The notes under the pieces were generated by a model. That model was not told where the DNA came from. It saw only the letters and a program-made list of their open reading frames with translations, and searched no databases. Source: Gemmatimonadaceae bacterium (lineage in GTDB: Bacteria; Gemmatimonadota; Gemmatimonadetes; Gemmatimonadales; Gemmatimonadaceae). Taken from it: DNA of 41,699 nt. The stretch lies in assembly GCA_025450035.1 (NCBI GenBank), contig JANWIF010000033.1, positions 1 through 41,699 of the forward strand, read 5' to 3'. Of the stretch, positions 31,638 through 39,568 are shown piece after piece. A program made the translations under genes and the position numbers. Within the stretch, counting starts at the first letter, position 1. Every line of letters starts with the position of its first letter.

Positions 31638-32624
31638 GTGCGTGTGACGAGACGACTGGCATGGATCGCGACCATCCTACTGGTCGCCGCTGGCTGTGAC
31701 AAGGCGCGCGCCGCGGGCCGGCACGAGGCCAAGGCTCCTGTCGTGACACCCGGGGCGGAACTCGACCTTGCATCGCATCCCAACATCTTGTTCGAGGTGT
31801 TCGGTGAGGCGAACGATCCGCGCATGATTCCGATTGCAGCGATCGGAAGCGCGGGAGGGGTGGGGGTGGCGAGCCTCAAGCGCATCGAGTTGACGGCGGC
31901 CGGGTGGAAGCGCCTGGACGCCCAGTATCTGCGCTCGAACATGCCGTACGCGATATTTCAGGATGGTCGCCAGACGGGTAAGGTGTTCGTACGACGCGGC
32001 ATGTGGCAAGGCGACGACCCGTTGTACTCGCTTCCGGGATGCCAGCTCCTCACCCCCATGGCCGCGGTGAAGCTGGATGCCGCGCCGCCTCGCACCGCGT
32101 TCACGGTCGAGTATCTCGCCTCAAATAGCACGCTGGGACACCAGCGCAACGTGAAGCCGATGCCGCCCGCCGATGTGGAGCGCGTTGCGCGCGCCATCGC
32201 GACGCAAGCCGCAACGAGCGTGGGCATTGCCGCCCACACGCTCGACTCGCTCGACTTCCACGCGGTCGCGTTCCAGAGCGGCACCAGCCCGTGGCCGACG
32301 ATCGTGGCCGCCTTCATCGATCCCGCCGCAGAGAACCCCGCATCGACGCACGCCACAACCACACACCTGCTCGTGATCGCCGACCGCGACTCGACGGCCA
32401 CCTTCTACCACACCACATACCTGCACCGCGTGCGAGGCCGGCTATCCACGTCGACCTTCCGTCGCTTTTTCGACCACCTCGATGTCAACGGTGACGGCGT
32501 CGACGAGATTTTTCTGGAAGGATGGCAGTTTGGAGGAGACGCGTATCTCTCCGTGCTCGGCTGGAACGATGGGAAGTGGGCGCAGGTGTACAGGACGAGA
32601 GCGAAGTGGTGTCTGGACGGGTGA
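31638..32624 (+). CDS. lipoprotein of unknown function
   Basis: This protein of about 328 residues begins with a lipoprotein signal (RRLAWIATILLVAAGC; modified Cys near residue 18). The mature part has mixed strands and helices and a segment near the end, FFDHLDVNGDGVDEIFLEGW, that looks like an FG-GAP/VCBS-type calcium loop (DVNGDGVDE), followed by VLGWNDGKWAQVY. That pattern suggests an exported protein with a beta-propeller-like C-terminus. I chose GTG 31638; GTG 31644 is equally possible. The long reading frame upstream of it overlaps the opposite-strand gene and is not coding. Confidence 0.78.
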   Translation: MRVTRRLAWIATILLVAAGCDKARAAGRHEAKAPVVTPGAELDLASHPNILFEVFGEANDPRMIPIAAIGSAGGVGVASLKRIELTAAGWKRLDAQYLRSNMPYAIFQDGRQTGKVFVRRGMWQGDDPLYSLPGCQLLTPMAAVKLDAAPPRTAFTVEYLASNSTLGHQRNVKPMPPADVERVARAIATQAATSVGIAAHTLDSLDFHAVAFQSGTSPWPTIVAAFIDPAAENPASTHATTTHLLVIADRDSTATFYHTTYLHRVRGRLSTSTFRRFFDHLDVNGDGVDEIFLEGWQFGGDAYLSVLGWNDGKWAQVYRTRAKWCLDG

Positions 32625-32758
32625 TAACTGCAGGATGCAGGTCTTGGACGTTCGTCTCGGCACGAGGCTCTGAGGCGGCGAATCAGGCTCGCGAGCATCA
32701 AAGCAACTTCGCGCGAGAGCGAAAGTGCGGAGTCGAGATCTTGCTGTTTACGAGACCT

Positions 32759-33025
32759 CTACTCAAACCCTCCCTCAATATCTGCCTTCGAGTACGCCCG
32801 GAATGCAGTCAACGTCTGCGTTCGATCCACGCCGGGCACTTTTGCAAACTCCTCCGTCACGACCTGCGCGATGCGTTCGTACTCTGACACGCGCACCATG
32901 GCCACCAGGTCCCACTCGCCGGACACGGAATAGACCTCCGACACGCCGTCGATCCCCGCGAGCTTCATAGCGCACGCTGGAATCGCCTTGGGATCACACT
33001 TGATCAGCACGATCGTCGTGATCAT
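32759..33025 (-). CDS. stand-alone Lrp/AsnC ligand-binding (RAM) domain protein
   Basis: This 88-residue protein is a lone RAM (SAM) domain of the Lrp/AsnC type: TTIVLIKCDPKAIPACAMKL, then IDGVSEVYSVSGEWDLVAMV and FAKVPGVDRTQTLTAFRAYS. There is no helix-turn-helix. Such proteins bind amino acids or modulate full-length Lrp regulators by forming mixed oligomers. ATG 33025 overlaps the stop of the preceding DUF2283-like gene by four bases, so the pair is translationally coupled. Ligand and partner are unknown. Confidence 0.92.
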   Translation of the reverse strand: MITTIVLIKCDPKAIPACAMKLAGIDGVSEVYSVSGEWDLVAMVRVSEYERIAQVVTEEFAKVPGVDRTQTLTAFRAYSKADIEGGFE

Positions 33026-33525
33026 GCGTCGCCGGGAAATGGAGGGACGTTGAGCAGCCAGATGCCGCCGATCGCATCACTCTCGTCGAGGTCGACGAGA
33101 ATGTCGTGCGCGATGCACACAGTGCGAACGTGTCGCCCCGTGCCGAGCCGGAAGTGGATGGTTCGCTCCGACTGATCAGATTCCGCTACGAGCGTGGTCT
33201 CCATCTGCATGAGCGCGACGCCACCTGTTGCGTCATCGGAAGGCACGATCAGGCGACCGCGCGATACCTCGCCGGGAACGCGGAGCGTTGGAAGTTTTTT
33301 TACGTCCGGCCACACGGCCACTTCGACGCCTTGAATTCGCCCGCCGCGCACGTCGAGGATCACCCACGATCCGTCGCTTCCAGCCAGTTCCACGGATCCA
33401 GACACGCCCCTCGCCAACGACGTGTCCGCCAGGCCGGCGGTGAGGATGGCTGTATCCGCGTCCCAGCGATATTCCACGGCAGACGGAATGTCTTCCGCCG
33501 GCTCAATGTGCACGGTGACGTTCAC
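33022..33525 (-). CDS. DUF2283-like protein of unknown function
   Basis: This 167-residue cytoplasmic protein has two units resembling the DUF2283 pattern of an aspartate-rich beta motif followed by a Gly-Ile/Val-Glu turn. The first is VEYRWDADTAILTAGLAD with WVILDVRGGRIQGVEVAVWP, and the second is IAHDILVDLDESDAIGGIWLLN. No catalytic residues are obvious. GTG 33525 is preceded by GGAGG four to five bases upstream, which decides the start. It is the first gene of a two-gene unit with the RAM protein. The domain call is a pattern judgement and could be wrong. Confidence 0.6.
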   Translation of the reverse strand: MNVTVHIEPAEDIPSAVEYRWDADTAILTAGLADTSLARGVSGSVELAGSDGSWVILDVRGGRIQGVEVAVWPDVKKLPTLRVPGEVSRGRLIVPSDDATGGVALMQMETTLVAESDQSERTIHFRLGTGRHVRTVCIAHDILVDLDESDAIGGIWLLNVPPFPGDA

Positions 33526-33610
33526 GCGGCCTCCCCGCAGGAATGAGCAACTTCCCGCGCCCGCAGCGCTCTATCATTACGAACGCACGGCGCGGCTCCG
33601 GGGCTAAGAT

Positions 33611-33624
33611 ACCGATCTATCGGT
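33611..33624. promoter_or_regulatory. palindrome in the promoter region of the DUF2283-like/RAM genes
   Basis: ACCGAT and ATCGGT (33611-33616 and 33619-33624) form a perfect 6+6 palindrome with a two-base spacer. It overlaps a possible minus-strand -10 (TATCTT at 33606-33611). A -35 match at the right distance is weak. The site is a candidate operator for the downstream pair. Confidence 0.4.
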
Positions 33625-33655
33625 TGCTCACCAGAGGAGCGTCGCAACAGCGCTA

Positions 33656-34885
33656 TCACGACGCCATTTCGCGGAACGCCGCAACGACGCGTCGCATGCC
33701 GGTTACCACTTGCTCGAGCGGCGCCGCGTATGAGAGCCTCACCCAATTGGGTGTATAAAATGCGGCGCCAGGCACGACCGCCACATCGTGACGCTCCAAC
33801 AAGTGCTGCGCGAACACGGTGCCCGCACCCTCACGCGCATCCCCCTTCATAGCGCTCACGTCCAGGAACAGGTAGAAGGCGCCATCGGGCGGCACCACGC
33901 CAATGCGCGGCTCCTCGGCTAACACCGCGAGTGCCGCATCGCGCCGCCGGTGAAACTCGCCCACCATGTGCGCGATGGCCGGCTCAGCCGCCTCACGATT
34001 GGTGATCGCGGCAAGCGCCGCGTGCTGCGACACCGCCGCCGCATTGGACGTGGTGTGCGATTGCAGCGCTCCCATTGCTCGGGCCACCTGGCGTGGCGCT
34101 ACTGTCCAACCGATGCGCCAACCCGTCATCGCATACGCCTTGGCCACGCCGTCAACCAGGATCAGACGATCGCGCGCGCCCACCAACTCCATCACCGACG
34201 CCGAAACGCTACCGTACGTGATGCGGCGATAGATCTCATCGCTGATCACCCACCATCCGCGCTCATCGGCCAGGGAAAGAATCGCCTCCAACTCGGCGCG
34301 GTCGTACATCGCGCCGGTGGGGTTGCAGGGCGAGTTGAGCATGATCCCTTTGGTGGCCGGCGTCGCGGCGGCCGCGAGCATTTCCGCGTCCACCTTGAGG
34401 CCGTTCGCAGGATCTCCGTGCACTGGCACCGGCTCCGCGCGCGCCAGCCCCACCATCTCGTAATAGCTCGTCCAACTGGGCGTCGGGATCAGGACCTCGT
34501 CACCAGGGCCGAACAGCAAGAAGCACGCGTTGAACAGCGACTGTTTCGATCCATTCGAGACGACGACTTCACCCGGCGTGATGGGATCATCGCCGCGGTA
34601 GTCGGCGTTGACGAGCGACGTGATCGCTTCGCGCAACGGCAGAATTCCTTCGGTGGCCGTGTACCGCGTGGCGCCGGCATCGATCGCGCGCTGCGCGGCG
34701 CGGCGGATGTATTCCGGGGTGTCGAAGTCCGGTTCGCCCGCGCCAAGATCGATCACTTGGCGTCCCGCGGCGCGCAGCGCCTTGGCGCGCGTGGAGACGG
34801 CGATGGTCGCGGATTCCTTGAGTTGGGCAATGTTGGGCGACGGCACAAACGCGCGGCGGGCGGTCATCTCGGTCACGAGTAGCAT
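33656..34885 (-). CDS. aspartate-type aminotransferase (PLP, fold type I)
   Basis: This 409-residue enzyme has all marks of class I aminotransferases. The substrate-binding strand is VIDLGAGEPDFDTP, with YTATEGILPLREAI downstream. The NSPCNPTGAMY motif is near 184-194, the PLP aspartate region is VISDEIYR, and the PLP lysine is Lys249 in VAKAYAMTGWRIGW. The conserved C-terminal arginine lies in WVRLSYA. It transfers the amino group between aspartate (or another amino acid) and 2-oxoglutarate; the exact substrate is uncertain. The start is ATG 34885 or ATG 34867. A shared promoter region separates it from the divergent helicase-like gene. Confidence 0.92.
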   Translation of the reverse strand: MLLVTEMTARRAFVPSPNIAQLKESATIAVSTRAKALRAAGRQVIDLGAGEPDFDTPEYIRRAAQRAIDAGATRYTATEGILPLREAITSLVNADYRGDDPITPGEVVVSNGSKQSLFNACFLLFGPGDEVLIPTPSWTSYYEMVGLARAEPVPVHGDPANGLKVDAEMLAAAATPATKGIMLNSPCNPTGAMYDRAELEAILSLADERGWWVISDEIYRRITYGSVSASVMELVGARDRLILVDGVAKAYAMTGWRIGWTVAPRQVARAMGALQSHTTSNAAAVSQHAALAAITNREAAEPAIAHMVGEFHRRRDAALAVLAEEPRIGVVPPDGAFYLFLDVSAMKGDAREGAGTVFAQHLLERHDVAVVPGAAFYTPNWVRLSYAAPLEQVVTGMRRVVAAFREMAS

Positions 34886-34892
34886 CCTACGG

Positions 34893-34922
34893 TTGGAGTC
34901 AGGTTGGTGCTCCTGCTATACT
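34893..34922 (+). promoter_or_regulatory. sigma-70-type promoter of the helicase-like gene
   Basis: TTGGAG at 34893-34898 and TATACT at 34917-34922 are 18 bases apart. Transcription would start near 34929, about 38 bases before GTG 34967. The -10 is a close consensus match. The region lies next to the divergent aminotransferase start, so the two promoters may overlap. Confidence 0.6.
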
Positions 34923-34966
34923 TTACTCCGGGCGCGGTCAGCACGCCATTGAAAATTGGAGGCGGG

Positions 34967-36637
34967 GTGGAGCAGCAGAGTGATGAAGGAACGGAGCGCG
35001 AACGCACCGGCATCGCGCGCAACCAGAACGTCTTGTATCTGCTGCCGCACGAAGCGGCCGCGATCTCGCAGTTTCTTCCATCGTCGCTCGAGCGGGTTGC
35101 GGGAGAGAGCGGCGCTGCCGCCGGGCCTGGTCCACGACTTCTGGTCGTGACGCCTGACGCCGAGACGGCCGTGAACATTTCCCGTTGTGTGATCGGCGCG
35201 TCAACGGTGGAGGGCGCGGCCGTGGCCTGGCGTACGGTGCCGGTCACTTCGGTGCGGCGCGCGACGCGATTATTGGCGGCGCACGCGGCGCCGATCGTCG
35301 CTGGCCCTCCGGAGGCGCTGCTCGAACTCGTTCGCCGGGCGACGCTCAAACTCGATGCTGTGCGCGCGCTGGTCATTGCCTGGGTGGACATCATGGTCGA
35401 CACGGGGTCGACGCCGGCGCTCGAAGCGCTCATGAACGAAGTTCCCAAAGACGCCGCGCGGACGGTGATCGCGTCGCGGACCACGCCGGCCGTGGAAGCG
35501 CTGGTCGAGCGGTACGCGCGTCGGCCGCGACGCGTGGGCAGCAGCGAGGAGCCGGCGGCGGAGCCGCTCACGTTGCGGTATCTGGTGTCGACGCCCGACG
35601 CGCGCCCCGCGGCGCTGTGTCGTCTCCTCGATGAGATCGACCCTCCTGCCGCAGCGGTCTTCGCACGTGATGATGCCGCCATTGCGGAAGCCACCGATGC
35701 ACTGCGCGCGTTCGGCTACGGCGACGCGGATGATGTGCGCGTGGTGCGTGAGGCTCCGGTCCCGAGCCCGTCGTTGCTCGTGCTCTACGAGCTCCCCTCC
35801 ACGCACGACGCCTTACGCTCGCTCTCCACGACCGGGAGCCAGGTGGTGGCGCTGGTCGCGCCCCGACAGCTTCCGGCGCTCCGGGCGCTCGCCGGCAACG
35901 GATGCCTAACGCCATACACGTTCGACGCGTCGCTCGGAGCCGCGCGCGCGCACGACGATCGCGCGCGCGATGAGATTCGTGGCGTGCTCGGCGCGGGGCT
36001 GCCCGCGCGCGAGTTGCTGGCCATCGAGCCGCTGTTGGCGGAGTTCGACGCCGCCTCCGTCGCCGCCGCCGCGCTGCGATTGCTGGAGTGGGAGCGGAGT
36101 CGGCCGGTCGCCGCACCTGCTCCTCCAATCGCGGCCGCTCCAGTCGCACGCAGCGCGGCCTCGTCAACGGATCGTGGCGCGGAGTCGCTCGCCGTCGCGC
36201 GTGTGTTCATCAACGTGGGCACGCGCGACGGAGTGTCCACCCGCGATCTCGTGGGCGCGATTGCTAACGAAGCCGGCATTCCCGGCGCGCGCATCGGCCG
36301 CGTGGAAGTCAAGGAAGGACACTCGATCGTCGAGCTGAGCGCGGCCGACGCGGCATTGGCATTGGAGAAGCTTGCCGGCGTTACCGTGCGGGGGCGAAAA
36401 CTCGCCGCCCGTATGGATCGCGATCGCGGGGAGCGACCGGAACGCGGCGAACGAAGCGGCCGCAGTGGACCGGGCGGCGGCCGCGGGGCGGGCGGCCGCG
36501 GGGAACGGAGTTCGCGCGGAGGTCCGCCGCGCGGAGGCCCCCCCCGTGGCGCCGCGCGCGGCACTTCGCGCGGGGGAGGGGGGGGAGGACCACGCGCGCC
36601 TCGCGGCCCACGACCTTCTCGTCCCACGGGCGAGTGA
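34967..36637 (+). CDS. degenerate DEAD-box-helicase-like protein with DbpA RNA-binding domain and Gly/Arg-rich tail
   Basis: This 556-residue protein has three parts. About residues 20-370 have the order of the two helicase core lobes but without the ATPase motifs: no GSGKT P-loop is present, AWVDIM (138-143) stands where DEAD should be, and IASRTTP (169-174) replaces SAT. HRxGRxGR is also missing from the second lobe. Residues 411-485 form an intact DbpA-type RNA-binding domain ([20 protein letters not shown], then [18 protein letters not shown]). Residues 486-556 are a Gly/Arg-rich disordered tail with RGG/RGGPP repeats. It is probably an RNA-binding scaffold that no longer hydrolyses ATP. 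GGAGG just upstream decides GTG 34967. Its stop overlaps the tdk GTG. Confidence 0.8.
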   Translation: MEQQSDEGTERERTGIARNQNVLYLLPHEAAAISQFLPSSLERVAGESGAAAGPGPRLLVVTPDAETAVNISRCVIGASTVEGAAVAWRTVPVTSVRRATRLLAAHAAPIVAGPPEALLELVRRATLKLDAVRALVIAWVDIMVDTGSTPALEALMNEVPKDAARTVIASRTTPAVEALVERYARRPRRVGSSEEPAAEPLTLRYLVSTPDARPAALCRLLDEIDPPAAAVFARDDAAIAEATDALRAFGYGDADDVRVVREAPVPSPSLLVLYELPSTHDALRSLSTTGSQVVALVAPRQLPALRALAGNGCLTPYTFDASLGAARAHDDRARDEIRGVLGAGLPARELLAIEPLLAEFDAASVAAAALRLLEWERSRPVAAPAPPIAAAPVARSAASSTDRGAESLAVARVFINVGTRDGVSTRDLVGAIANEAGIPGARIGRVEVKEGHSIVELSAADAALALEKLAGVTVRGRKLAARMDRDRGERPERGERSGRSGPGGGRGAGGRGERSSRGGPPRGGPPRGAARGTSRGGGGGGPRAPRGPRPSRPTGE

Positions 36638-37251
36638 CCGACCAGAGCTACTTTGGCGCCCGCAGCGGCTGGATCGAGGTCGTATCGGGCGTGATGTTCA
36701 GCGGCAAGAGCGAAGAGCTCATCCGCCGCGTACGTCGTGCGATCATCGGCAAGAAGAAGGTGCAGGTATTCAAGTCGCACCTCGATGATCGCTATGAGGG
36801 CGTCTTTTCGATCTCGAGTCACGACGGTCGCGCGGTCGACGCTGCGCCCGTGGACTCGTCGTTGCAGATCGCCCGAATGACCAACCCGCTCACCGATGTC
36901 GTGGCAATCGATGAAGCGCAGTTCCTCGACCCGGGCGTCGTTCCGTTGGCGACCTCGCTCGCCAATCGCGGCGTGCGCGTCATCATTGCCGGCACGGATA
37001 CCGACTTTCGCGGAGAACCGTTCGGGTCGATGCCGCAACTGATGGCGGTGGCCGACATCGTCGAGAAGCTGCACGCGATCTGCGTGATTTGCGGCGGACC
37101 GGCCAGTCGCAATCAGCGACTCATTGGCGGCAAGCCGGCGCGATACGACTCGCCGGTCATCATGGTTGGTGGCCGCGATTCCTACGAAGCGCGATGTCGC
37201 CACTGTCATCAGGTGCCTCGCCTCGACGAAGATCAGGTGCCGCTGCTCTGA
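36634..37251 (+). CDS. tdk: thymidine kinase
   Basis: This 205-residue enzyme of the type II thymidine kinase family phosphorylates deoxythymidine with ATP in salvage. The P-loop is GVMFSGKS at 19-26, the DEAQF motif is at 93-97 (Glu94 as base), and four zinc-binding cysteines are Cys150, Cys153, Cys188 and Cys191. The lasso region between them carries [21 protein letters not shown] 36634 overlaps the stop of the helicase-like gene (GTGA), so it is translationally coupled to an RNA-binding protein. With deoA it forms part of the pyrimidine salvage set. Confidence 0.95.
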   Translation: MTDQSYFGARSGWIEVVSGVMFSGKSEELIRRVRRAIIGKKKVQVFKSHLDDRYEGVFSISSHDGRAVDAAPVDSSLQIARMTNPLTDVVAIDEAQFLDPGVVPLATSLANRGVRVIIAGTDTDFRGEPFGSMPQLMAVADIVEKLHAICVICGGPASRNQRLIGGKPARYDSPVIMVGGRDSYEARCRHCHQVPRLDEDQVPLL

Positions 37252-37267
37252 CCGCGCGTTGTCGTGG

Positions 37268-37297
37268 TTGACAGGCCGAGTCTGCGCTCCCTACTTT
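37268..37297 (+). promoter_or_regulatory. sigma-70-type promoter of the lipoprotein-coaE unit
   Basis: A perfect TTGACA at 37268-37273 is followed after 18 bases by TACTTT at 37292-37297. Transcription would begin near 37304, about 43 bases before ATG 37347. It starts 16 bases after the tdk stop. Confidence 0.68.
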
Positions 37298-37346
37298 GGC
37301 GCACGCCGCACGTCGTGCCTCGCGATTTTCTCGCTACCCCGCTGAC

Positions 37347-38408
37347 ATGAAGCGCATATTTCGCAACGCGATGACCGCCGCCGTTCTGCTCACTGCGGCG
37401 TGCATGAAGGATGGCCCGGTCTCGCCCAACGCAAGCCAGGTCTCGCTCCACGTGCAGTTTCAAGCCGGCACCCCCGGCACCGCGGTACAGGTCACCGTCA
37501 TGTCGATCGTGTCGGATTCCACAGAGGCGTTCGACACGCTGTTCAACGGCACGTTTCCGGTCACGACGGGCAGCCAGCAGGTGACGGCGGCGTTCGACCT
37601 CACGAGCTGCCTCGCGCGCCAGGCATCGGAGGGCTCGTCGTTTTGCACGGTGGAAGTCGAGCTCGCCCTGCTGAACAACGGGCAGATCGTCGACCAACAA
37701 TTCCTCGGCGAGATGGAAGTTCGGCCGGGACAAGTGGTGCAAACACAACCCGTCGTCCTAACGGCGGGCAACAACCCGCCCACGATCACGGCGACGGACA
37801 CCGCGCGCGTGGTCGAGTCCGGACTCATCCGCTTTCACATCGCCGGATCCGACCCGGACGGTGACCTCACGCTGTTGGAATCGACCGACATCGCGGATAC
37901 GGTGTTCGACCTCAATACACCGATCTCGTTCTATCCACCATTGCGCACGCTCAACGGCTACTATTACGCGTTTCAGTCGCCGATACCCGGCGCGACTTCG
38001 CTACAGACCTTCCTTTCCGATTCCAAGTTCAACAGCAGCCAACCCGTCACGATGCCGGTCAGCGTCTCCAACGGCAACGCGTTCGTGGACAGCATGATCG
38101 TGGACACCACCGCCGATTCGCTCATCATCAACGTTCGATCGACGGCGGACAGTGCGGAAATCGTGGTCCGCAACGTCGTCAACCAGACCTCGGACTCGCT
38201 CTACTTCGTGTGCGGCGGCAGCGCGCAGCCGCAGGGCGTCATGCGGCGGTACGCGTGCGCCCGCCAGGTTCCATTCACGCAGGCCATCGCGATCGTGGTG
38301 CCGATCGATGCCGCGGGGAATGCCGGTCAGGGCGAACGATGCTCCGTTCCAAATACCGCGTGTCTTCCACCATTCTTGCCGGACCGTGTACCGAGGCGCC
38401 GCCAATGA
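37347..38408 (+). CDS. lipoprotein with predicted beta-sandwich domains
   Basis: This 353-residue protein has a lipoprotein signal (MKRIFRNAMTAAVLLTAAC; modified cysteine at residue 19). The mature part is rich in Thr, Ser, Asp and Val. A strand-rich first domain (VSLHVQFQAGTPGTAVQVTV) is followed by an Ig/cadherin-like stretch (NPPTITATDTARVVESGLIR, then GSDPDGDLTLLE). It is probably exposed at the cell surface or in the periplasm. Later residues (CGGSAQPQGVMRRYACARQV) contain cysteines that may form a disulfide. I do not recognise a named family. Its stop overlaps the coaE start by four bases. Confidence 0.82.
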   Translation: MKRIFRNAMTAAVLLTAACMKDGPVSPNASQVSLHVQFQAGTPGTAVQVTVMSIVSDSTEAFDTLFNGTFPVTTGSQQVTAAFDLTSCLARQASEGSSFCTVEVELALLNNGQIVDQQFLGEMEVRPGQVVQTQPVVLTAGNNPPTITATDTARVVESGLIRFHIAGSDPDGDLTLLESTDIADTVFDLNTPISFYPPLRTLNGYYYAFQSPIPGATSLQTFLSDSKFNSSQPVTMPVSVSNGNAFVDSMIVDTTADSLIINVRSTADSAEIVVRNVVNQTSDSLYFVCGGSAQPQGVMRRYACARQVPFTQAIAIVVPIDAAGNAGQGERCSVPNTACLPPFLPDRVPRRRQ

Positions 38409-39040
38409 TGCTCGTTGGACTAACCGGAAATATCGCCGCCGGGAAGTCCACCGTCGCCGCGATGCTCGCCGAGCGCGGCGCGACGATCGTTGATGCCGAC
38501 GTACTCTCGCGACGCGCCGTGGAGGCGGGCACCCTGGCGCTGCGCACGATCGTGGCGCGCTGGGGCACGGGGATCCTCGCGCCCGATGGCTCCCTCGATC
38601 GGGCGGCGCTGCGGCACGTGGTGTTCGATCGTCCCGATGAGTTGGAGGCGCTGAACGCGATCGTACATCCCGAAATCGCGCGGTTGCGTGCTCGAGAGAT
38701 CGCGCTCGCTCGCGCACGCGGCGATCGGATCGTGGTGTGCGACATCCCGTTGCTCTTCGAACGCCGATTGGCGGAGGAGTTCAATCGAATCGTGCTGGTC
38801 GACGCGCCGCGTCCGCTGCGCCTCGAGCGGTTGATGCGCGACCGCGGCCTGACCCACGAAGAAGCGGTGCAGATGATCGCCGCGCAGATGCCGGCCGAGC
38901 TGAAGCGCGCGCGCGCGGATTTCGTGATCGAGAACGCCGGCTCGCGCGAGCAACTCGGCGCGCGCGTGGGCGAGGTATGGGACATGCTCTCGCGCGACGC
39001 CGCGATAGAACCTGTTGACGCGCTCCGACAGCGCGAATAG
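38405..39040 (+). CDS. coaE: dephospho-CoA kinase
   Basis: This 211-residue kinase performs the last step of coenzyme A synthesis, phosphorylating the 3'-hydroxyl of dephospho-CoA. The P-loop is GNIAAGKST at 8-16, followed by GATIVDADVLSRRAVEAG. The conserved segments HVVFDRPDELEALNAIVHPE and VVCDIPLLFE (substrate loop) are present, as are LERLMRDRGLTHEEAVQMIAAQM and ADFVIENAGS. ATG 38405 (followed by a second ATG at 38408) overlaps the lipoprotein stop by four bases. The C-terminal tail after about 190 is not conserved. Confidence 0.95.
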   Translation: MMLVGLTGNIAAGKSTVAAMLAERGATIVDADVLSRRAVEAGTLALRTIVARWGTGILAPDGSLDRAALRHVVFDRPDELEALNAIVHPEIARLRAREIALARARGDRIVVCDIPLLFERRLAEEFNRIVLVDAPRPLRLERLMRDRGLTHEEAVQMIAAQMPAELKRARADFVIENAGSREQLGARVGEVWDMLSRDAAIEPVDALRQRE

Positions 39041-39075
39041 ACTTCGCGCGACCTCACCTGCGCACAGCGCCCACC

Positions 39076-39465
39076 GTGTCGAACATCCCCAACGACCTGC
39101 TGTACACCGAAGAACACGAGTACGTCAAACGGCTCGCCGAGCCGGACGTCGTACAAATCGGGATCACCGATCACGCACAGGGCGAGTTGGGCGACGTCGT
39201 GTACGTCGAGTTGCCCAAGGTCGGTGAATCGTTCGGGCGAATGGACGTGTTCGGGACGATCGAAGCGGTCAAAGCGGTATCCGAGCTGTTTTCACCGCTC
39301 TCCGGAACGGTGGAAGCGGTAAACCCGCGCCTCGACAAAGAGCCCGCGCTGGTCAACACGGATCCCTACGGGGAAGGGTGGATGATTCGCCTGCGCCTGA
39401 AAACCGTCGGCGAGATGGACCAGTTGTTGGGGCCGGAAGAGTATGTGAAGCAGATTGGGGAGTGA
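39076..39465 (+). CDS. gcvH: glycine cleavage system H protein
   Basis: This 129-residue lipoyl carrier of the glycine cleavage complex shuttles the aminomethyl group between the P and T proteins. The lipoyl lysine is Lys66 in TIEAVKAVSELFSPLSG. The N-terminal block YTEEHEYVK and GITDHAQGELGDVVYVELP, and the C-terminal block YGEGWMIRL, are typical. GTG 39076 is used as the start. It is convergent with gcvP (90 bases between the stops) rather than in one operon with it; gcvT is not visible in the window. Confidence 0.95.
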   Translation: MSNIPNDLLYTEEHEYVKRLAEPDVVQIGITDHAQGELGDVVYVELPKVGESFGRMDVFGTIEAVKAVSELFSPLSGTVEAVNPRLDKEPALVNTDPYGEGWMIRLRLKTVGEMDQLLGPEEYVKQIGE

Positions 39466-39481
39466 GCATCGGGCGGGCGGA

Positions 39482-39568
39482 GGTTGGTGGTTGGTGCTTG
39501 GTAAACGACTAACGACGAGCGTAGTTCGTACGTACCAATCGTCAACGTCCAACCACTAACCGCCAAGC
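39482..39568. repeat. imperfect inverted repeat between convergent gcvH and gcvP
   Basis: The arm at 39482-39501 (GGTTGGTGGTTGGTGCTTGG) and the arm at 39549-39568 (CCAACCACTAACCGCCAAGC) match as inverted repeats at 16 of 20 positions, with about 47 bases between. The right arm covers the last codons of gcvP. The intervening sequence includes a small GTACGTAC palindrome. It may act as a bidirectional end for both messages or be a copy of a dispersed intergenic repeat; no T tract is present. Confidence 0.5.

Noticed and set aside
36560-36600. G-run in the end of the helicase-like gene as a G-quadruplex regulatory element.
   Set aside because: It is explained by the Gly-rich tail it encodes, and there is no independent sign of regulation.
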